Positions 27,605 to 37,910 of a stretch of 64,000 nucleotides of DNA are shown piece by piece. The notes below the pieces were generated by a model. That model saw nothing but the letters and a program-made list of their open reading frames with translations. It searched no databases and was not told the origin of the DNA. Source of the DNA: Ditibartonella choladocola (GTDB lineage Bacteria > Pseudomonadota > Alphaproteobacteria > Rhizobiales > Rhizobiaceae); assembly GCF_002007565.1 (NCBI RefSeq), contig NZ_CP015625.1, forward strand, positions 186,001 to 250,000, given 5' to 3'. Each line of letters begins with the position of its first letter. Position 1 is the stretch's first letter. A program made the translations under genes and the position numbers.

Positions 27605-28924
27605 TTATTGAGGCGGTGTGCCATTTTTCTTCAAAAAATCACCGGCCATATAAAGTGAACCTGCAACAAGAACAGTTCTTTGAGGTGTTGTGCCTGCAAT
27701 TTTTTGGAAAGCGTCTTCAATAGATGAGGTGGTTTGTGCTTTCAAACCGGCTGAAAGCACAACTTTAGCCAATTCTTCAGGCGCTACACCGCTATCGCTC
27801 GACAAAACCGGCACAGTATAAACTTGGTCGACAAGCCCGTTTAGTTCTTTGAAATAGTGGAAAGAATCTTTCGTATTAATCATACCGGCGACCATTGTCA
27901 CCGGTCCCGCTCCTTTTTCTTTCCAGTGCCTGATTTCTTGTGCAATGACTTTCGCACCTGCCGGATTATGCCCGCCATCGAGAAAAACTGTCATCGTTTC
28001 CGGTAAAGAATCAATCAGTTTGCCGTGCCTGATACGCTGCATTCGCGCGGGCCAGACAATATTTTGCATGGCTTTGGCAATATTTTGATCGGTCAATTTG
28101 AAACCGGCATGGAGAACAGCTTCAATGGCGCTCGCTGCATTGCTGATTTGGTGGTCACCGCGAAGCGAGGGAAGCGGAAGCTCTATCAAACCGTTTTCAT
28201 TTTGGAAAACCATATGCCCATGGTCATTATAGGCTTGGAAATCTTGACCATAAACAACAAACGGTGCGTGGCGTTCTTGCGCGATGGTTGTCAAAACGTC
28301 GATAGCACCATCGCTTTCCTGCTTGCCAATGACAAGCGGAACCTCTTCTTTGATAATGCCGCCTTTTTCAAAAGCGATTTTTTCAACCGTATTACCGAGT
28401 AAAGCAACATGATCGAGCGATATGGGCATAATGAGAGAAACGGCGGGCTTTTTAATGACGTTGGTTGCGTCAAAACGCCCGCCCAGCCCCACTTCAAGAA
28501 TGACAGCATCAGCCGGATGTTCGGAAAAAAGCAGAAAGGCAACAGCCGTCAATAACTCGAAAACCGTAATCGGTTCATCATGATTGGCTTTTGTTACCCG
28601 TTCTATTGCATCGGCAAGAGTGTCATTATCGACAAATTTGCCACCACCTTTTCGACCTATCCGGTAGCGCTCGTTCCAATGAACAAGATGGGGAGATGTA
28701 TGGACATGAACACTATATCCGGCACTTTCAAGAAGCGCACGGCAAGTTGCTGCTGCCGACCCTTTTCCATTGGTGCCCGCAATATGGATTATCGGAGGCA
28801 ATTTCAAATGCGGATTGCCGAGATTTTCCAAGAGCCGCGAGATGCGTTCGAGCGAAAGGTCAAACCCTTTCGGATAGCGCTTGAGAAGGCTATTGATAAG
28901 CGTGTCTACCCGATTTTCGGTCAT
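27605..28924 (-). CDS. folC: Folylpolyglutamate synthase / dihydrofolate synthase
   Basis: 439 residues. Mur-ligase family: P-loop 'IIHIAGTNGKGSAAATCRALLE', 'SVHVHTSPHLVHWNERYRI', 'VILEVGLGGRFDATNVI', 'ISLDHVALLGNTVEKIAFEKGGIIK', 'DGGHNPAGAKVI'. Adds glutamate to dihydropteroate and folates. Starts 11 bases after accD, the conserved rhizobial order, and is the last gene of the trp-acc-fol cluster. Confidence 0.95.
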   Translation of the reverse strand: MTENRVDTLINSLLKRYPKGFDLSLERISRLLENLGNPHLKLPPIIHIAGTNGKGSAAATCRALLESAGYSVHVHTSPHLVHWNERYRIGRKGGGKFVDNDTLADAIERVTKANHDEPITVFELLTAVAFLLFSEHPADAVILEVGLGGRFDATNVIKKPAVSLIMPISLDHVALLGNTVEKIAFEKGGIIKEEVPLVIGKQESDGAIDVLTTIAQERHAPFVVYGQDFQAYNDHGHMVFQNENGLIELPLPSLRGDHQISNAASAIEAVLHAGFKLTDQNIAKAMQNIVWPARMQRIRHGKLIDSLPETMTVFLDGGHNPAGAKVIAQEIRHWKEKGAGPVTMVAGMINTKDSFHYFKELNGLVDQVYTVPVLSSDSGVAPEELAKVVLSAGLKAQTTSSIEDAFQKIAGTTPQRTVLVAGSLYMAGDFLKKNGTPPQ

Positions 28925-28935
28925 TTTATTTCATT

Positions 28936-29832
28936 TCAAGCGGCTTTATTACCGTGATGTTTGCCCGCATGATGTTCAGGAGCCGGCAATTTCATCATCA
29001 AGCGTAAAAGCTTTGCAATGGTCGACTTCAGTTCAAGTCGTGAGACCACCATATCAACCATACCATGTTTGAGGAGATATTCGGCACTCTGAAAACCTTC
29101 CGGCAACTTTTCGCGAATGGTTTGTTCAATCACGCGAGGACCGGCAAAACCGATCATGGCACCGGGTTCGGCTATATGAACATCGCCCAGCATGGCATAA
29201 GAAGCAGTAACACCACCTGTCGTCGGATTGGTTAAAACAACAATATAAGGAAGCTTTGCATCCTTCATCATTTCAACCGCAACAGTGGTGCGTGGCATTT
29301 GCATGAGTGAAAGTGTGCCTTCCTGCATACGGGCGCCGCCAGAGGCCACAAACAGCACCAAAGGCCGTTTTTCCTGAATGGCTGTTTCAAATGCCTTGAT
29401 AATGGCTTCACCTGCCGCCATACCGAGAGAACCACCCATAAAGGCAAAATCCTGCACAGTGGCTATAATAGGGAGGCCTTCAATGGTGCCACGTGCATTC
29501 AGAATATCGTCGTCAACACCGAGTTTCGAGCGATAATCTTTCAAACGGTCAATATAGCGCTTTTCATCGCGGAATTTCAGCGGGTCGATGACAACCTTCG
29601 GATTTTCTAAAAGTTCATAGGCGCCATCGTCGAAAAAGCTTTCCAGACGGGCTTTTGCAGGCATACGCATATGATAGCCCGAATTCGGAACGACATATTG
29701 GTTTTTTTCGAGATCTTTATGAAATACCATTTCACCGCTGGCAGGGTCTTTGACCCATAAATTTTCTGGCATCTCACGACGACCAAACATCGAGTTGATC
29801 TTCGGACGAACATAATTGGTAATCCAGTTCAT
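28936..29832 (-). CDS. accD: Acetyl-CoA carboxylase carboxyltransferase beta subunit
   Basis: 298 residues. The carboxyltransferase core is intact ('[32 protein letters not shown]', '[21 protein letters not shown]', '[38 protein letters not shown]'). With AccA it transfers carboxyl from biotin to acetyl-CoA, giving malonyl-CoA. The N-terminal zinc ribbon of the E. coli protein is lost here: both Cys pairs are replaced (KDPASGE and VPNSGYH) and the whole protein has no cysteine. A His/Lys-rich tail ([11 protein letters not shown]) ends it. Follows trpA by 38 bases. Confidence 0.95.
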   Translation of the reverse strand: MNWITNYVRPKINSMFGRREMPENLWVKDPASGEMVFHKDLEKNQYVVPNSGYHMRMPAKARLESFFDDGAYELLENPKVVIDPLKFRDEKRYIDRLKDYRSKLGVDDDILNARGTIEGLPIIATVQDFAFMGGSLGMAAGEAIIKAFETAIQEKRPLVLFVASGGARMQEGTLSLMQMPRTTVAVEMMKDAKLPYIVVLTNPTTGGVTASYAMLGDVHIAEPGAMIGFAGPRVIEQTIREKLPEGFQSAEYLLKHGMVDMVVSRLELKSTIAKLLRLMMKLPAPEHHAGKHHGNKAA

Positions 29833-29870
29833 CTATGTCACCTTATCCTGTTTGTTGGCAAAGCTTCAAT

Positions 29871-30701
29871 TCAGCCTTTTCTGGCTTCCGATACACCTGC
29901 ACTCAATTGCTTTACAAGGTCGCTTGCCGCTTTTGCCGCATCACCCTTCGGGTGGCCATTTTCATCAAGAGTAGAAGCAATGGCATTGACAATTGCACTT
30001 CCGACCACAACACCATCAGCAGCGCGACCGATTTTTGCTGCCTGTTCTCCGGTTTTGATACCGAAACCGACAGCAATCGGCAAAGACGTGTGTTTCTTAA
30101 TATTTTCCACCGCTTTCGCTACAATATCGGTGTCGGGCAAGGCTTGACCGGTAATGCCCGTCATCGAGACATAATAGACAAAGCCGGAGGTATTTTCCAG
30201 TACTTTCGGCAGCCGTTTATCATCGGTTGTCGGCGTTGCCAGACGAATGAAATTGATGCCCGCTTTGACGGCAGGTAAGCAAAGTTCATTATCCATTTCC
30301 GGTGGCAAATCAACAACAATCAAACCGTCAAGATCGGCTTTTTTGGCGTCGACCAGAAATTGATCCACCCCATGCACATAGATCGGGTTATAATATCCCA
30401 TCAGCACAATCGGCGTGGTCTGGTCGGTTTTGCGGAATTCACTAACGAGTTTTAAAGTTTTATTGAGTGTCTGTCCGGCTTTCAAAGCGCGGATACCCGC
30501 GGCTTGAATCGTCGGGCCATCCGCCATCGGGTCGGAAAAGGGCATTCCAAGCTCGATAATATCGCTACCGGCTCTCGGAAGTGCTTTCATAATTTCAAGT
30601 GACGTGTCAAAATCCGGATCACCCGCCATCATATAGGTTACAAGAGCCGGACGATTGTTATTCTTGGCTTTTTGAAATGTTTCTTTGATACGTGTTGTCA
30701 T
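29871..30701 (-). CDS. trpA: Tryptophan synthase alpha chain
   Basis: 276 residues. TIM barrel with '[49 protein letters not shown]' (catalytic Glu in IELG, Asp in PFSDP) and '[12 protein letters not shown]'. Cleaves indole-3-glycerol phosphate to indole, channelled to TrpB. 16 bases after trpB. Confidence 0.96.
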   Translation of the reverse strand: MTTRIKETFQKAKNNNRPALVTYMMAGDPDFDTSLEIMKALPRAGSDIIELGMPFSDPMADGPTIQAAGIRALKAGQTLNKTLKLVSEFRKTDQTTPIVLMGYYNPIYVHGVDQFLVDAKKADLDGLIVVDLPPEMDNELCLPAVKAGINFIRLATPTTDDKRLPKVLENTSGFVYYVSMTGITGQALPDTDIVAKAVENIKKHTSLPIAVGFGIKTGEQAAKIGRAADGVVVGSAIVNAIASTLDENGHPKGDAAKAASDLVKQLSAGVSEARKG

Positions 30702-30717
30702 AGCCGTTCTCTCAAAC

Positions 30718-31938
30718 TCACATATTCATGCCAAGAAGTGTTCCGACTGTGTGAACATCCTTGTCACCACGACCGGAAAGATTGACAATGATAATCTGTT
30801 CTTTATCCATCTTCGGCGCTTCCTTGATGGCTTGCGCAACCGCATGCGAGGATTCAAGCGCCGGTATGATGCCTTCAAGGCGCGTCAAAAGCTGGAAGGC
30901 TTCCAGTGCTTCTGTATCAAGAATCGGCACATATTCAACGCGGCCTTTGTCTTTGAGCCATGAATGTTCCGGCCCCACACCCGGATAATCAAGGCCTGCC
31001 GAAATCGAATGGCCTTCCAGAATCTGGCCATCGTCATTCTGGATAAGATAGGTACGATTGCCGTGCAAAACCCCCGGACTTCCGGCAGTCATCGAAGCAC
31101 AATGCTCGTTGCCTTTAAGGCCACGACCACCTGCTTCAACACCGATAATTCTGACAGTTTTATCGTCAAGGAAGGGATAAAACAGGCCGATCGAATTTGA
31201 ACCGCCGCCAACGGCAGCAATCAGCAGATCGGGAAGGCGGCCTTCGCGTTCGAGGATTTGTTCTCTTGCTTCTTTGCCGATGACAGATTGGAAATCCCGA
31301 ACCATTTCCGGATAGGGGTGCGGGCCTGCAGCAGTGCCGATAAGATAATAGGTGTCGCGGACATTGCTCACCCAATCGCGCAAAGCTTCATTCATGGCGT
31401 CTTTCAATGTGCCGTTTCCGGCTTTGATCGGATTGACCTTGGCACCTAGAAGTTCCATGCGGAAAACATTGGGTTTTTGCCGCTCGACATCGGTGGCGCC
31501 CATATAGACAACACAAGGCAGGCCGAAACGCGCGCATACGGTGGCTGCTGCAACGCCGTGTTGTCCGGCGCCGGTTTCGGCAATGATACGGGTTTTGCCC
31601 ATGCGACGCGCAAGCAGAATTTGTCCCAGACAATTGTTGATTTTGTGGCTGCCGGTGTGGTTCAGATCTTCCCGTTTCAAATAGATTTTTGCACCGCCAA
31701 GATGCTTGCTCAAACGCTCGGCATAATAGAGTTTTGACGGACGGCCCGCATAATTGGTGGAAAGATTTTTCAGTTCGATGTTGAAAGCCGGGTCATCCTT
31801 GGCCTCGTTATATGCTTTCTCCAATTCCAGAATAAGCGGCATCAATGTTTCGGCAACAAAACGCCCGCCATAAATACCGAACATCCCCGCTTCATCGGGG
31901 CCTGTCTTGAAGGAATTGATTTCAGCCGACTTTTCCAC
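30718..31938 (-). CDS. trpB: Tryptophan synthase beta chain
   Basis: 406 residues, probably from a GTG at 31938 with GGAGACTGAC just before. PLP enzyme: '[42 protein letters not shown]' contains the Schiff-base lysine (HKINN), and '[16 protein letters not shown]' the phosphate-binding loop. Condenses indole with serine to tryptophan. Middle gene of trpF-trpB-trpA. Confidence 0.96.
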   Translation of the reverse strand: MEKSAEINSFKTGPDEAGMFGIYGGRFVAETLMPLILELEKAYNEAKDDPAFNIELKNLSTNYAGRPSKLYYAERLSKHLGGAKIYLKREDLNHTGSHKINNCLGQILLARRMGKTRIIAETGAGQHGVAAATVCARFGLPCVVYMGATDVERQKPNVFRMELLGAKVNPIKAGNGTLKDAMNEALRDWVSNVRDTYYLIGTAAGPHPYPEMVRDFQSVIGKEAREQILEREGRLPDLLIAAVGGGSNSIGLFYPFLDDKTVRIIGVEAGGRGLKGNEHCASMTAGSPGVLHGNRTYLIQNDDGQILEGHSISAGLDYPGVGPEHSWLKDKGRVEYVPILDTEALEAFQLLTRLEGIIPALESSHAVAQAIKEAPKMDKEQIIIVNLSGRGDKDVHTVGTLLGMNM

Positions 31939-31948
31939 GTCAGTCTCC

Positions 31949-32599
31949 TTAATTTTTTACGGCTTTTTTGACAGAATCAAAAAAACCTTCAATCAATTTT
32001 GTGTCCTTAACACCGGGGGCACTTTCAACGCCACTTGAAACATCAAGAATGTCGGGAGAAGCAGTCCTTATCGCTTCTTCCACATTTTGCGCATTCAACC
32101 CACCGGAAAGCACGGTTTGACTATCTTCGTCAAGCGACTTTAACAGCGACCAGTCAAAAGACACACCATTACCTCCCGGCAATTGTGAGCCTTTTGGAGC
32201 TTTGGCGTCAAATAAAAACATATCGGCTATACCACGATAGGCAGAAACCTGATCGAAATCCGATTGCTCACGGATAGAAAAAGCTTTGATAACGGGTAAT
32301 CCATAAGTCGTTGCAAGCTGTTTCACGCGTTCGGGTGTTTCGTGGCCATGAAGCTGGAGAATATCCGGTTTGACATGAGAAACAATGTTTGAAATCAGGT
32401 CATCATCGGCATCGACAGTAACGGCAACAAGCTTGACCGGCTTTTTGACAAGCGGGCGCAATAGCTCTGCCTCTTCAATTGAAAGATGGCGCGGGCTTTT
32501 GGCAAAAAAGATAAAGCCGATATAATGCGCACCGTTGTCGATGGCAGCTTTAATTGCTTCAGGTGTTTTCAACCCGCATATTTTTACAAGAGGCTTCAT
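31949..32599 (-). CDS. trpF: Phosphoribosylanthranilate isomerase
   Basis: 216 residues. TIM barrel with the catalytic Cys in '[34 protein letters not shown]', '[15 protein letters not shown]', '[23 protein letters not shown]' and '[14 protein letters not shown]...[14 protein letters not shown]'. Third step of tryptophan synthesis from anthranilate. First gene of the cluster; trpB follows after 10 bases. Confidence 0.95.
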   Translation of the reverse strand: MKPLVKICGLKTPEAIKAAIDNGAHYIGFIFFAKSPRHLSIEEAELLRPLVKKPVKLVAVTVDADDDLISNIVSHVKPDILQLHGHETPERVKQLATTYGLPVIKAFSIREQSDFDQVSAYRGIADMFLFDAKAPKGSQLPGGNGVSFDWSLLKSLDEDSQTVLSGGLNAQNVEEAIRTASPDILDVSSGVESAPGVKDTKLIEGFFDSVKKAVKN

Positions 32600-32658
32600 G
32601 ATCTCTTGTTGTCACAAAAGTCGGATAAAGTCGAGAACATGTTGAAATTGTCCCTGAT

Positions 32659-33372
32659 CTATTGTGACAAGGACTTCTTTTTTATCGACAGGCTTTTATG
32701 AAGATAGGTCATCAGTGCCGCAGCAAACAGCGGCGTCAACAAGTTCAGCACCGGCACAGAAACAAAAAGTGCAATGATAAGGCCGCCACAAAATACGTAA
32801 AGCGCATTCTGTTTATAGAATTGGTGGGCGTCAAGTTCTGTGCGATGGCGGCAGGCGGCAAATTCAAAATATTCGCGCCCGAACAGATAGCCGTTGATTG
32901 CATAAAAAGCGACAAGATTGACGCCGGGGAAGAAATAGAGAATCAAGGCAATGATATTGCCGACAATGCTCAAAGCCAGAAATTTCAGCGATATGACAAG
33001 CGAACGGCCGAGCGGCATTGCGCGTCCCGCCGGATCGTCGGGATAATCTGTTTTTTCGATGATTTCGGCTGCATCATCCATAAAATAACCGCCGATCAGC
33101 GATGTGATTGGCGCAATTAACAGTGCCATAAGCAGAGCAAGCCCCACCGAAAAGACAATGACGGCAACAAATCCGAGCCAGCCAGCCCAATCGGGAAAAT
33201 CGGGCATATATTGTTGCAGCCACGGCCAAACATAATAAAGGAATAATTCGCGCAAGCTGAACCATAAAATTGCCAATAAAAGCAATGTGACGCCCAATGC
33301 TTTCCATAGCATTGAACGGAAGGGCGGGGTAAATAGGCGCGAAAAAGCGCGATAGGCTGCATCAAAAATCAT
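32659..33372 (-). CDS. EI24/CysZ-like membrane protein
   Basis: 237 residues from the ATG at 33372; the in-frame upstream part to 33492 looks like leader sequence overlapping the next gene. Four to six hydrophobic helices. 'APITSLIGGYFMDDAAEIIEK' and 'FFPGVNLVAFYAINGYLFGREYFEFAACRHR' match the EI24/CysZ domain of putative sulfate permeases. CysZ imports sulfate in enterobacteria; in this group the substrate is not established. Head to head with the PfkB kinase gene. Confidence 0.75.
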   Translation of the reverse strand: MIFDAAYRAFSRLFTPPFRSMLWKALGVTLLLLAILWFSLRELFLYYVWPWLQQYMPDFPDWAGWLGFVAVIVFSVGLALLMALLIAPITSLIGGYFMDDAAEIIEKTDYPDDPAGRAMPLGRSLVISLKFLALSIVGNIIALILYFFPGVNLVAFYAINGYLFGREYFEFAACRHRTELDAHQFYKQNALYVFCGGLIIALFVSVPVLNLLTPLFAAALMTYLHKSLSIKKKSLSQ

Positions 33373-33483
33373 GGGGATATAAATAGAAAGCGGTCGAAAA
33401 GAAACAAGAGGGACTTTAGCTTTCCTGCCTTTTGTGCTCTGAACTGGTAATGAGCGGAGGATAATAAAAATACGGAGAATGAG

Positions 33484-34488
33484 ATGGCACAATATGATGT
33501 TTTGACGATTGGTAATGCAATTGTCGACGTAATTGCCCGGACGGACGAAGATTTTCTGGTCAATAACGGTATCATCAAAGGGGCGATGAATTTGATTGAT
33601 GCAAAACGTGCCGAACTTCTCTATTCACGTATGGGGCAAGCTATCGAAACATCGGGCGGCAGTGCGAGCAATACGGCCGCGGCACTTGCAAATCTCGGTG
33701 GAAAGGCCGCTTTTATGGGGAAAGTTGCCGCCGATCATTTGGGGCAGGTCTTTGCCCATGATCTGCGTGGCCAAGGTGTTGTCTATGATACGCGGCCTCT
33801 GGAAGGCCGTGCGTCGACCGCACGTTGCATGATTTTCAACACACCCGACGGCGAACGCTCTATGAACACCTATCTTGGCGCTTGTGTCGAATTCGGACCT
33901 GAAGATGTCGAAGCAACGAAAGTTGCCAATTCCAAAGTGATTTATTTTGAAGGTTATCTGTGGGACCCGCCACGAGCAAAACAGGCTATGCGGCTGGCTG
34001 CAAAAATAGCCCATGAAAACGGAAGACAGATGGCGATCACACTTTCTGATTCTTTCTGTGTAGACCGTTATCGGGATGAATTTCTCGAACTTATCCGCAC
34101 AGGCACGGTCGATATTGTCTTTTCAAACGAATCGGAACTGCTTTCACTTTATGAAACATCGTCATTCGATATGGCAATTACCGCTATTCGTAACGACGTT
34201 CGCGGCTTTGCCTGCGTCACACGCAATGCCAAAGGCTCTATCATTACATCACGGCAAGAAACATTTACGGCCGGTATCTATCCGGTTGAACGGGTTGTCG
34301 ACCAGACAGGCGCCGGCGACGTTTACGCTGCCGGTTTTCTCTATGGTTATACCAATGATATGTCGTTTATGGATAGCGCACGGCTTGGCGCACTTTGTGC
34401 CAGTGCCATTATCCAGCAAACCGGCCCGCGTGCACAATTTTCACTCAGAGATTTTGCAACACAGGCCGGACTGATTCAGGCCGGATAA
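33484..34488 (+). CDS. PfkB-family carbohydrate/adenosine kinase
   Basis: 334 residues, GGAG ribosome site. Ribokinase fold: N-terminal 'DVLTIGNAIVDVIARTDEDFL' and 'ETSGGSASNTAAALANLGGKAAFMGKVAADHLG' (PfkB signature 1), C-terminal 'VVDQTGAGDVYAAGFLYGY' (signature 2 with catalytic Asp in GAGD). The overall pattern, including 'NTYLGACVEFGPEDV', is that of the rhizobial proteins annotated as adenosine kinase. Phosphorylates a nucleoside or sugar using ATP; adenosine is the best guess. Confidence 0.85.
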   Translation: MAQYDVLTIGNAIVDVIARTDEDFLVNNGIIKGAMNLIDAKRAELLYSRMGQAIETSGGSASNTAAALANLGGKAAFMGKVAADHLGQVFAHDLRGQGVVYDTRPLEGRASTARCMIFNTPDGERSMNTYLGACVEFGPEDVEATKVANSKVIYFEGYLWDPPRAKQAMRLAAKIAHENGRQMAITLSDSFCVDRYRDEFLELIRTGTVDIVFSNESELLSLYETSSFDMAITAIRNDVRGFACVTRNAKGSIITSRQETFTAGIYPVERVVDQTGAGDVYAAGFLYGYTNDMSFMDSARLGALCASAIIQQTGPRAQFSLRDFATQAGLIQAG

Positions 34489-34801
34489 CGAGTATCCGGA
34501 TAACAACTATATCGACTTTTATTGACCGGCACGCCGTCAGGTGATCGGAAGCGGGCTGAAGGCGCAATCGATTCGAGCTTTCGCCCGCCTCGAATTGTTT
34601 TCGGCAATTGTTCATTCCGGCAATTGTTTATTCCGGAAACTAATTGTGTTCGATCAGCCTTACTTATTGATGACCGCAAAGGATAGTTTCAAATCTATAA
34701 ACCGCCAAAACGGATTGGCAACAAAGGTTCCGGTTCAGCCTGAAACATCCGCTTCAGGCTGGAACACATGTTGCCTTGGTGCTATCGGCTTTTGTGAACG
34801 T
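34489..34801. other. Spacer between convergent genes with a 16-bp tandem duplication
   Basis: About 310 bases. CAATTGTTCATTCCGG at 34605-34620 is repeated with one change at 34621-34636, and a degenerate copy precedes it (GAATTGTTTTCGG). No gene recognised. Confidence 0.6.
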
Positions 34802-36106
34802 CTATTCCTTAAGCCGGTTGGTAATTGCATTGAACATGAGTGATGTTTCAAGAGGTTCTGCCAAAGGAGATGGTGTGGCTTTATCCCACGATGACCACTG
34901 GACAAACACCATATTCTCTTGTTGGTTGACAACCAGCATCTGCCCGAAAATTCCCATACCCCACATTGTTTCGGAATTGCTCAGGCCAAGTTTGGGTGAA
35001 ACATTATTGGCAGAATCCGGCACAGCATTGTTCCACCATGCATAGCCGTAACTTCCATCCGGATGCCTCTCATTGACCGAATTTTTGGCTTTGCTCCATG
35101 TGCGGGCGTCAACAACCCAATGATCGGGCAGGATGGTTTTGCCATCAGGAACAAAACCGTTATAAAGAACAAACTGGCCGAATTTTCCCCAATCTTCCAA
35201 CGTCGCATTAAAACCATGGGCGCCGCTATCGTGTTTACCTTTTACATAGCTTTGCCATACGCCATCGCTAACCATGCCGTACGGTTTCCAGATCTTCTCC
35301 TCCAAATATTTCGAGATAGGCATTTTTACAGCCTTTTCCAACGTATCTCCGAGAAGCCATGCACCACCTGATGAATATGCCCAAACTTTTCCCGGTGTTG
35401 TCTTTATTCCACGTTTTTTGTTGATGACGAGATCATGAACACAAGAATAGGATTCTTCCAATGCTTCGCATTGGGTGAGTTTGGAAAAGTCGGAATTATC
35501 ATCTTCATAATTTTCATCCCATTCGACACCCGATGTATGTTGCAACAGTTCCCTCAAGGTCACATTTGCCCACACCGTGCCTTTGACATCGGGGTTGTAG
35601 CGGATAATTTTATCATCGAGAGATTTGATTTTTCCTTCTTTGATCGCTACGCCAACAAGAGTGGAAACAACAGATTTTCCAACCGAACGAGAAGTCCACA
35701 GGGTTTGGGGCGTATTGCCGTGAGAGTAAAACTCCAGCACTACAACACCATTTTTTATCGCCATCAGCGCAACGACCTTGTTGCGCTCTACATATTCCTG
35801 CAAATTGTAAGAATGACCGTCAACCGTATAGCTGACGCTCGACATATCGTGTATCTGGCGCGTGAGAGGACGCGGCGTCCCATGTTTGAAAACATCAGCC
35901 GGATAAGAGCGGTAGCTATTACGAAAGCCGATAATCCGATCCCTCGAATTCCATTTTAACATGTCTTTGACATCGGGTAATGTTTCATCAATCGGTGTAG
36001 GACATTGTGTCAACTCCGGCACGCCGCACGGGGAGTTGGCATAAGTGTTTGGAATTGCACTAAATCCCGCCAATATAATGCTCAAGCCAAATAATTTTAT
36101 ATTCAT
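34802..36106 (-). CDS. Secreted serine hydrolase, beta-lactamase class C / NylB-like
   Basis: 434 residues from the ATG at 36106 (AAGGA upstream). Signal peptide ending near NTYA-NS, four Cys in the mature N-terminal part. Catalytic S-x-x-K is 'SRSVGKSVVSTLVG' (S141, K144), the tyrosine motif is 'WAYSSGG' (Y244), and 'GMGIFGQ' stands where the KTG-type box is expected. The overall pattern is like 6-aminohexanoate-dimer hydrolases and esterase-like class C relatives rather than true antibiotic-resistance enzymes. Natural substrate unknown; periplasmic. Confidence 0.8.
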   Translation of the reverse strand: MNIKLFGLSIILAGFSAIPNTYANSPCGVPELTQCPTPIDETLPDVKDMLKWNSRDRIIGFRNSYRSYPADVFKHGTPRPLTRQIHDMSSVSYTVDGHSYNLQEYVERNKVVALMAIKNGVVVLEFYSHGNTPQTLWTSRSVGKSVVSTLVGVAIKEGKIKSLDDKIIRYNPDVKGTVWANVTLRELLQHTSGVEWDENYEDDNSDFSKLTQCEALEESYSCVHDLVINKKRGIKTTPGKVWAYSSGGAWLLGDTLEKAVKMPISKYLEEKIWKPYGMVSDGVWQSYVKGKHDSGAHGFNATLEDWGKFGQFVLYNGFVPDGKTILPDHWVVDARTWSKAKNSVNERHPDGSYGYAWWNNAVPDSANNVSPKLGLSNSETMWGMGIFGQMLVVNQQENMVFVQWSSWDKATPSPLAEPLETSLMFNAITNRLKE

Positions 36107-36258
36107 CGATTTCAATGTCCTTAATTTAATGATCTATGAAATATTCAAGTTTTAAATACCCTAATACTCTTAAGGACTTAATGATATAATAATTTGGAAT
36201 AAAGCGTTATGTGAATTTCAAATATAAATTTATCGGCGTTGAAAGATTAAAGGGCGGT

Positions 36259-37638
36259 TTATTTGCCAAAAAAGGTTGCGATTTTTTTAGCAATATGTTG
36301 TGCAACTTCATCCTTGCTCATTTTCGGCCATGTTTCGACATTTTCCCGGCTCACACATGAAATCCGGTTATAGTCGCCACCCATAATACTTGTACCATCT
36401 TTGGCAATGGCAACATCATTAGCCAAAATGAAATCGGCGCCCTTTTTATCAAGTTTCTTGCGGGCATTTTCGATAAGGTCGTTGGTCTCGGCGGCAAAGC
36501 CGATAACGAGTTTCGGCCGGTTCGGGGCATGGCCGATAGTGGCAAGAATATCGGGATTTTCGACCATTTTCAATGTCGGGGCAGATTGGCCTGATTGTTT
36601 CTTGATTTTTTGCGTGGCACTTTCGGCGCTGCGCCAATCGGCAACAGCCGCAACAAATATAGCAGCATCGGCAGGCAAGGCATGTTTGACCGCATCGAGC
36701 ATTTCTATTGCCGTTTCAACATGGTTTGTTTCAACACCATCCGGATCCGGAATGCTGACGGGGCCTGAAACGAGCGTAACACGGGCGCCAAGATGGTGAA
36801 GTGCGGCGGCAATTGCATGTCCCTGTTTGCCTGAAGAGCGGTTGGCAAGATAGCGCACAGGATCTATCGGCTCATGGGTCGGCCCCGACGTAACAATGAT
36901 ATGTTTTCCGGAGAGGGGTTTTTCTCCACAATCAAGCATGGATTCGACAGCCGCAACAATCGCGAGCGGTTCACTCATACGACCGCGTCCTGCCTCACCG
37001 CGTTCAGCCATTTCGCCGATTTCCGGCCCGATCGTTCTGACACCATCCGTCATGAGAGTGCTGATATTGCGTTGTGTTGCCGGATGTTTCCACATTGCCG
37101 GATTCATCGCCGGCGCAATAAGAATCGGTGAATTGGCCGCAAGAAGAATAGCTCCCGCAAGATCATCGGCAATGCCATTTGCCATTTTTGCAATCCGGTC
37201 GGCCGTTGCGGGGGCTACAACAATCAGATCGGCTGATCGGGCGAGCCTGATATGTCCAATATCATGTTCATCCTGGCGTTGAAAAAGATCGGTAAAAACA
37301 TGGCCGCCTGAAAGGCTGCCCGCAGCAAGCGGCGTTACAAATTCTGTCGCAGCTTTGGTCATCACCACAGTAACATTTGCTCCCCGCTCTTGTAATCGGC
37401 GAATGAGATCAAGCGCTTTATAAGCCGCAACTCCGCCAGTTATAATCAAAACTATCGACTTTGATTTCAATGATTGCATTTCTTTGGCGCTCGCCGCAGA
37501 TGGAAAGATTTCGGCACTATGACCGGAGATCAATAAAAGCCGTGCTTCTTCTTCCATAGAACGTTTATTTTTTGCAGCGTTGAGACGAAGTTTTTCCTTC
37601 GCTTCATCCGGTAAATTGCGGATTGTAATACTGGCCAT
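36259..37638 (-). CDS. coaBC: CoaBC with an N-terminal FitA-like ribbon-helix-helix domain
   Basis: 459 residues from the ATG at 37638 (GGGAGG, 6 bases). Residues 1-38 (MASITIRNLPDEAKEKLRLN...RSMEEEARLLL) are a FitA/Arc-type antitoxin DNA-binding motif. A linker leads to the CoaC flavoprotein domain (about 60-235): 'IVLIITGGVAAYKALDLIRRL', catalytic-type H129, 'VAPATADRIAKMANG', 'APAMNPAMW'. CoaB follows (about 242-455): 'IIVTSGPTHEPIDPVRYLANRSSGKQG', 'VAAVADWR', 'LKMVENPDIL', 'VIGFAAET'. Makes 4'-phosphopantetheine from phosphopantothenate and cysteine in CoA synthesis. The flap Cys of E. coli CoaC is replaced by Arg213 in 'AERGEAGRGRM'. The reading frame is unbroken across the junction. Confidence 0.93.
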   Translation of the reverse strand: MASITIRNLPDEAKEKLRLNAAKNKRSMEEEARLLLISGHSAEIFPSAASAKEMQSLKSKSIVLIITGGVAAYKALDLIRRLQERGANVTVVMTKAATEFVTPLAAGSLSGGHVFTDLFQRQDEHDIGHIRLARSADLIVVAPATADRIAKMANGIADDLAGAILLAANSPILIAPAMNPAMWKHPATQRNISTLMTDGVRTIGPEIGEMAERGEAGRGRMSEPLAIVAAVESMLDCGEKPLSGKHIIVTSGPTHEPIDPVRYLANRSSGKQGHAIAAALHHLGARVTLVSGPVSIPDPDGVETNHVETAIEMLDAVKHALPADAAIFVAAVADWRSAESATQKIKKQSGQSAPTLKMVENPDILATIGHAPNRPKLVIGFAAETNDLIENARKKLDKKGADFILANDVAIAKDGTSIMGGDYNRISCVSRENVETWPKMSKDEVAQHIAKKIATFFGK

Positions 37639-37910
37639 GGAAAACCTCCCGAACAATCAAAATAAGCAATCAATGCAATCAAAATATAATCCGGTTTATC
37701 TTTTTCAAACCATCACGGCAAGCCGGTCAAACAAATTTATCACTTTTCTCTGTCTGTCACGGGCGAAAAGTTTTCAATAGGCGAACGAAAGTTCATTCAC
37801 TATAAATTATAAATATTTTTTTAAATTTTTGAATGCGGTCTAATTCTTGATATAAAAATTCACCTCTTATAATAGTATCATAGAAGAAATCGGCTATGTG
37901 GAGAAAATAT

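Noticed and set aside
34802-36106. Antibiotic-resistance beta-lactamase
   Set aside because: The SxxK and Tyr motifs fit, but the third box and overall pattern are those of NylB/esterase-like hydrolases, so resistance should not be inferred.
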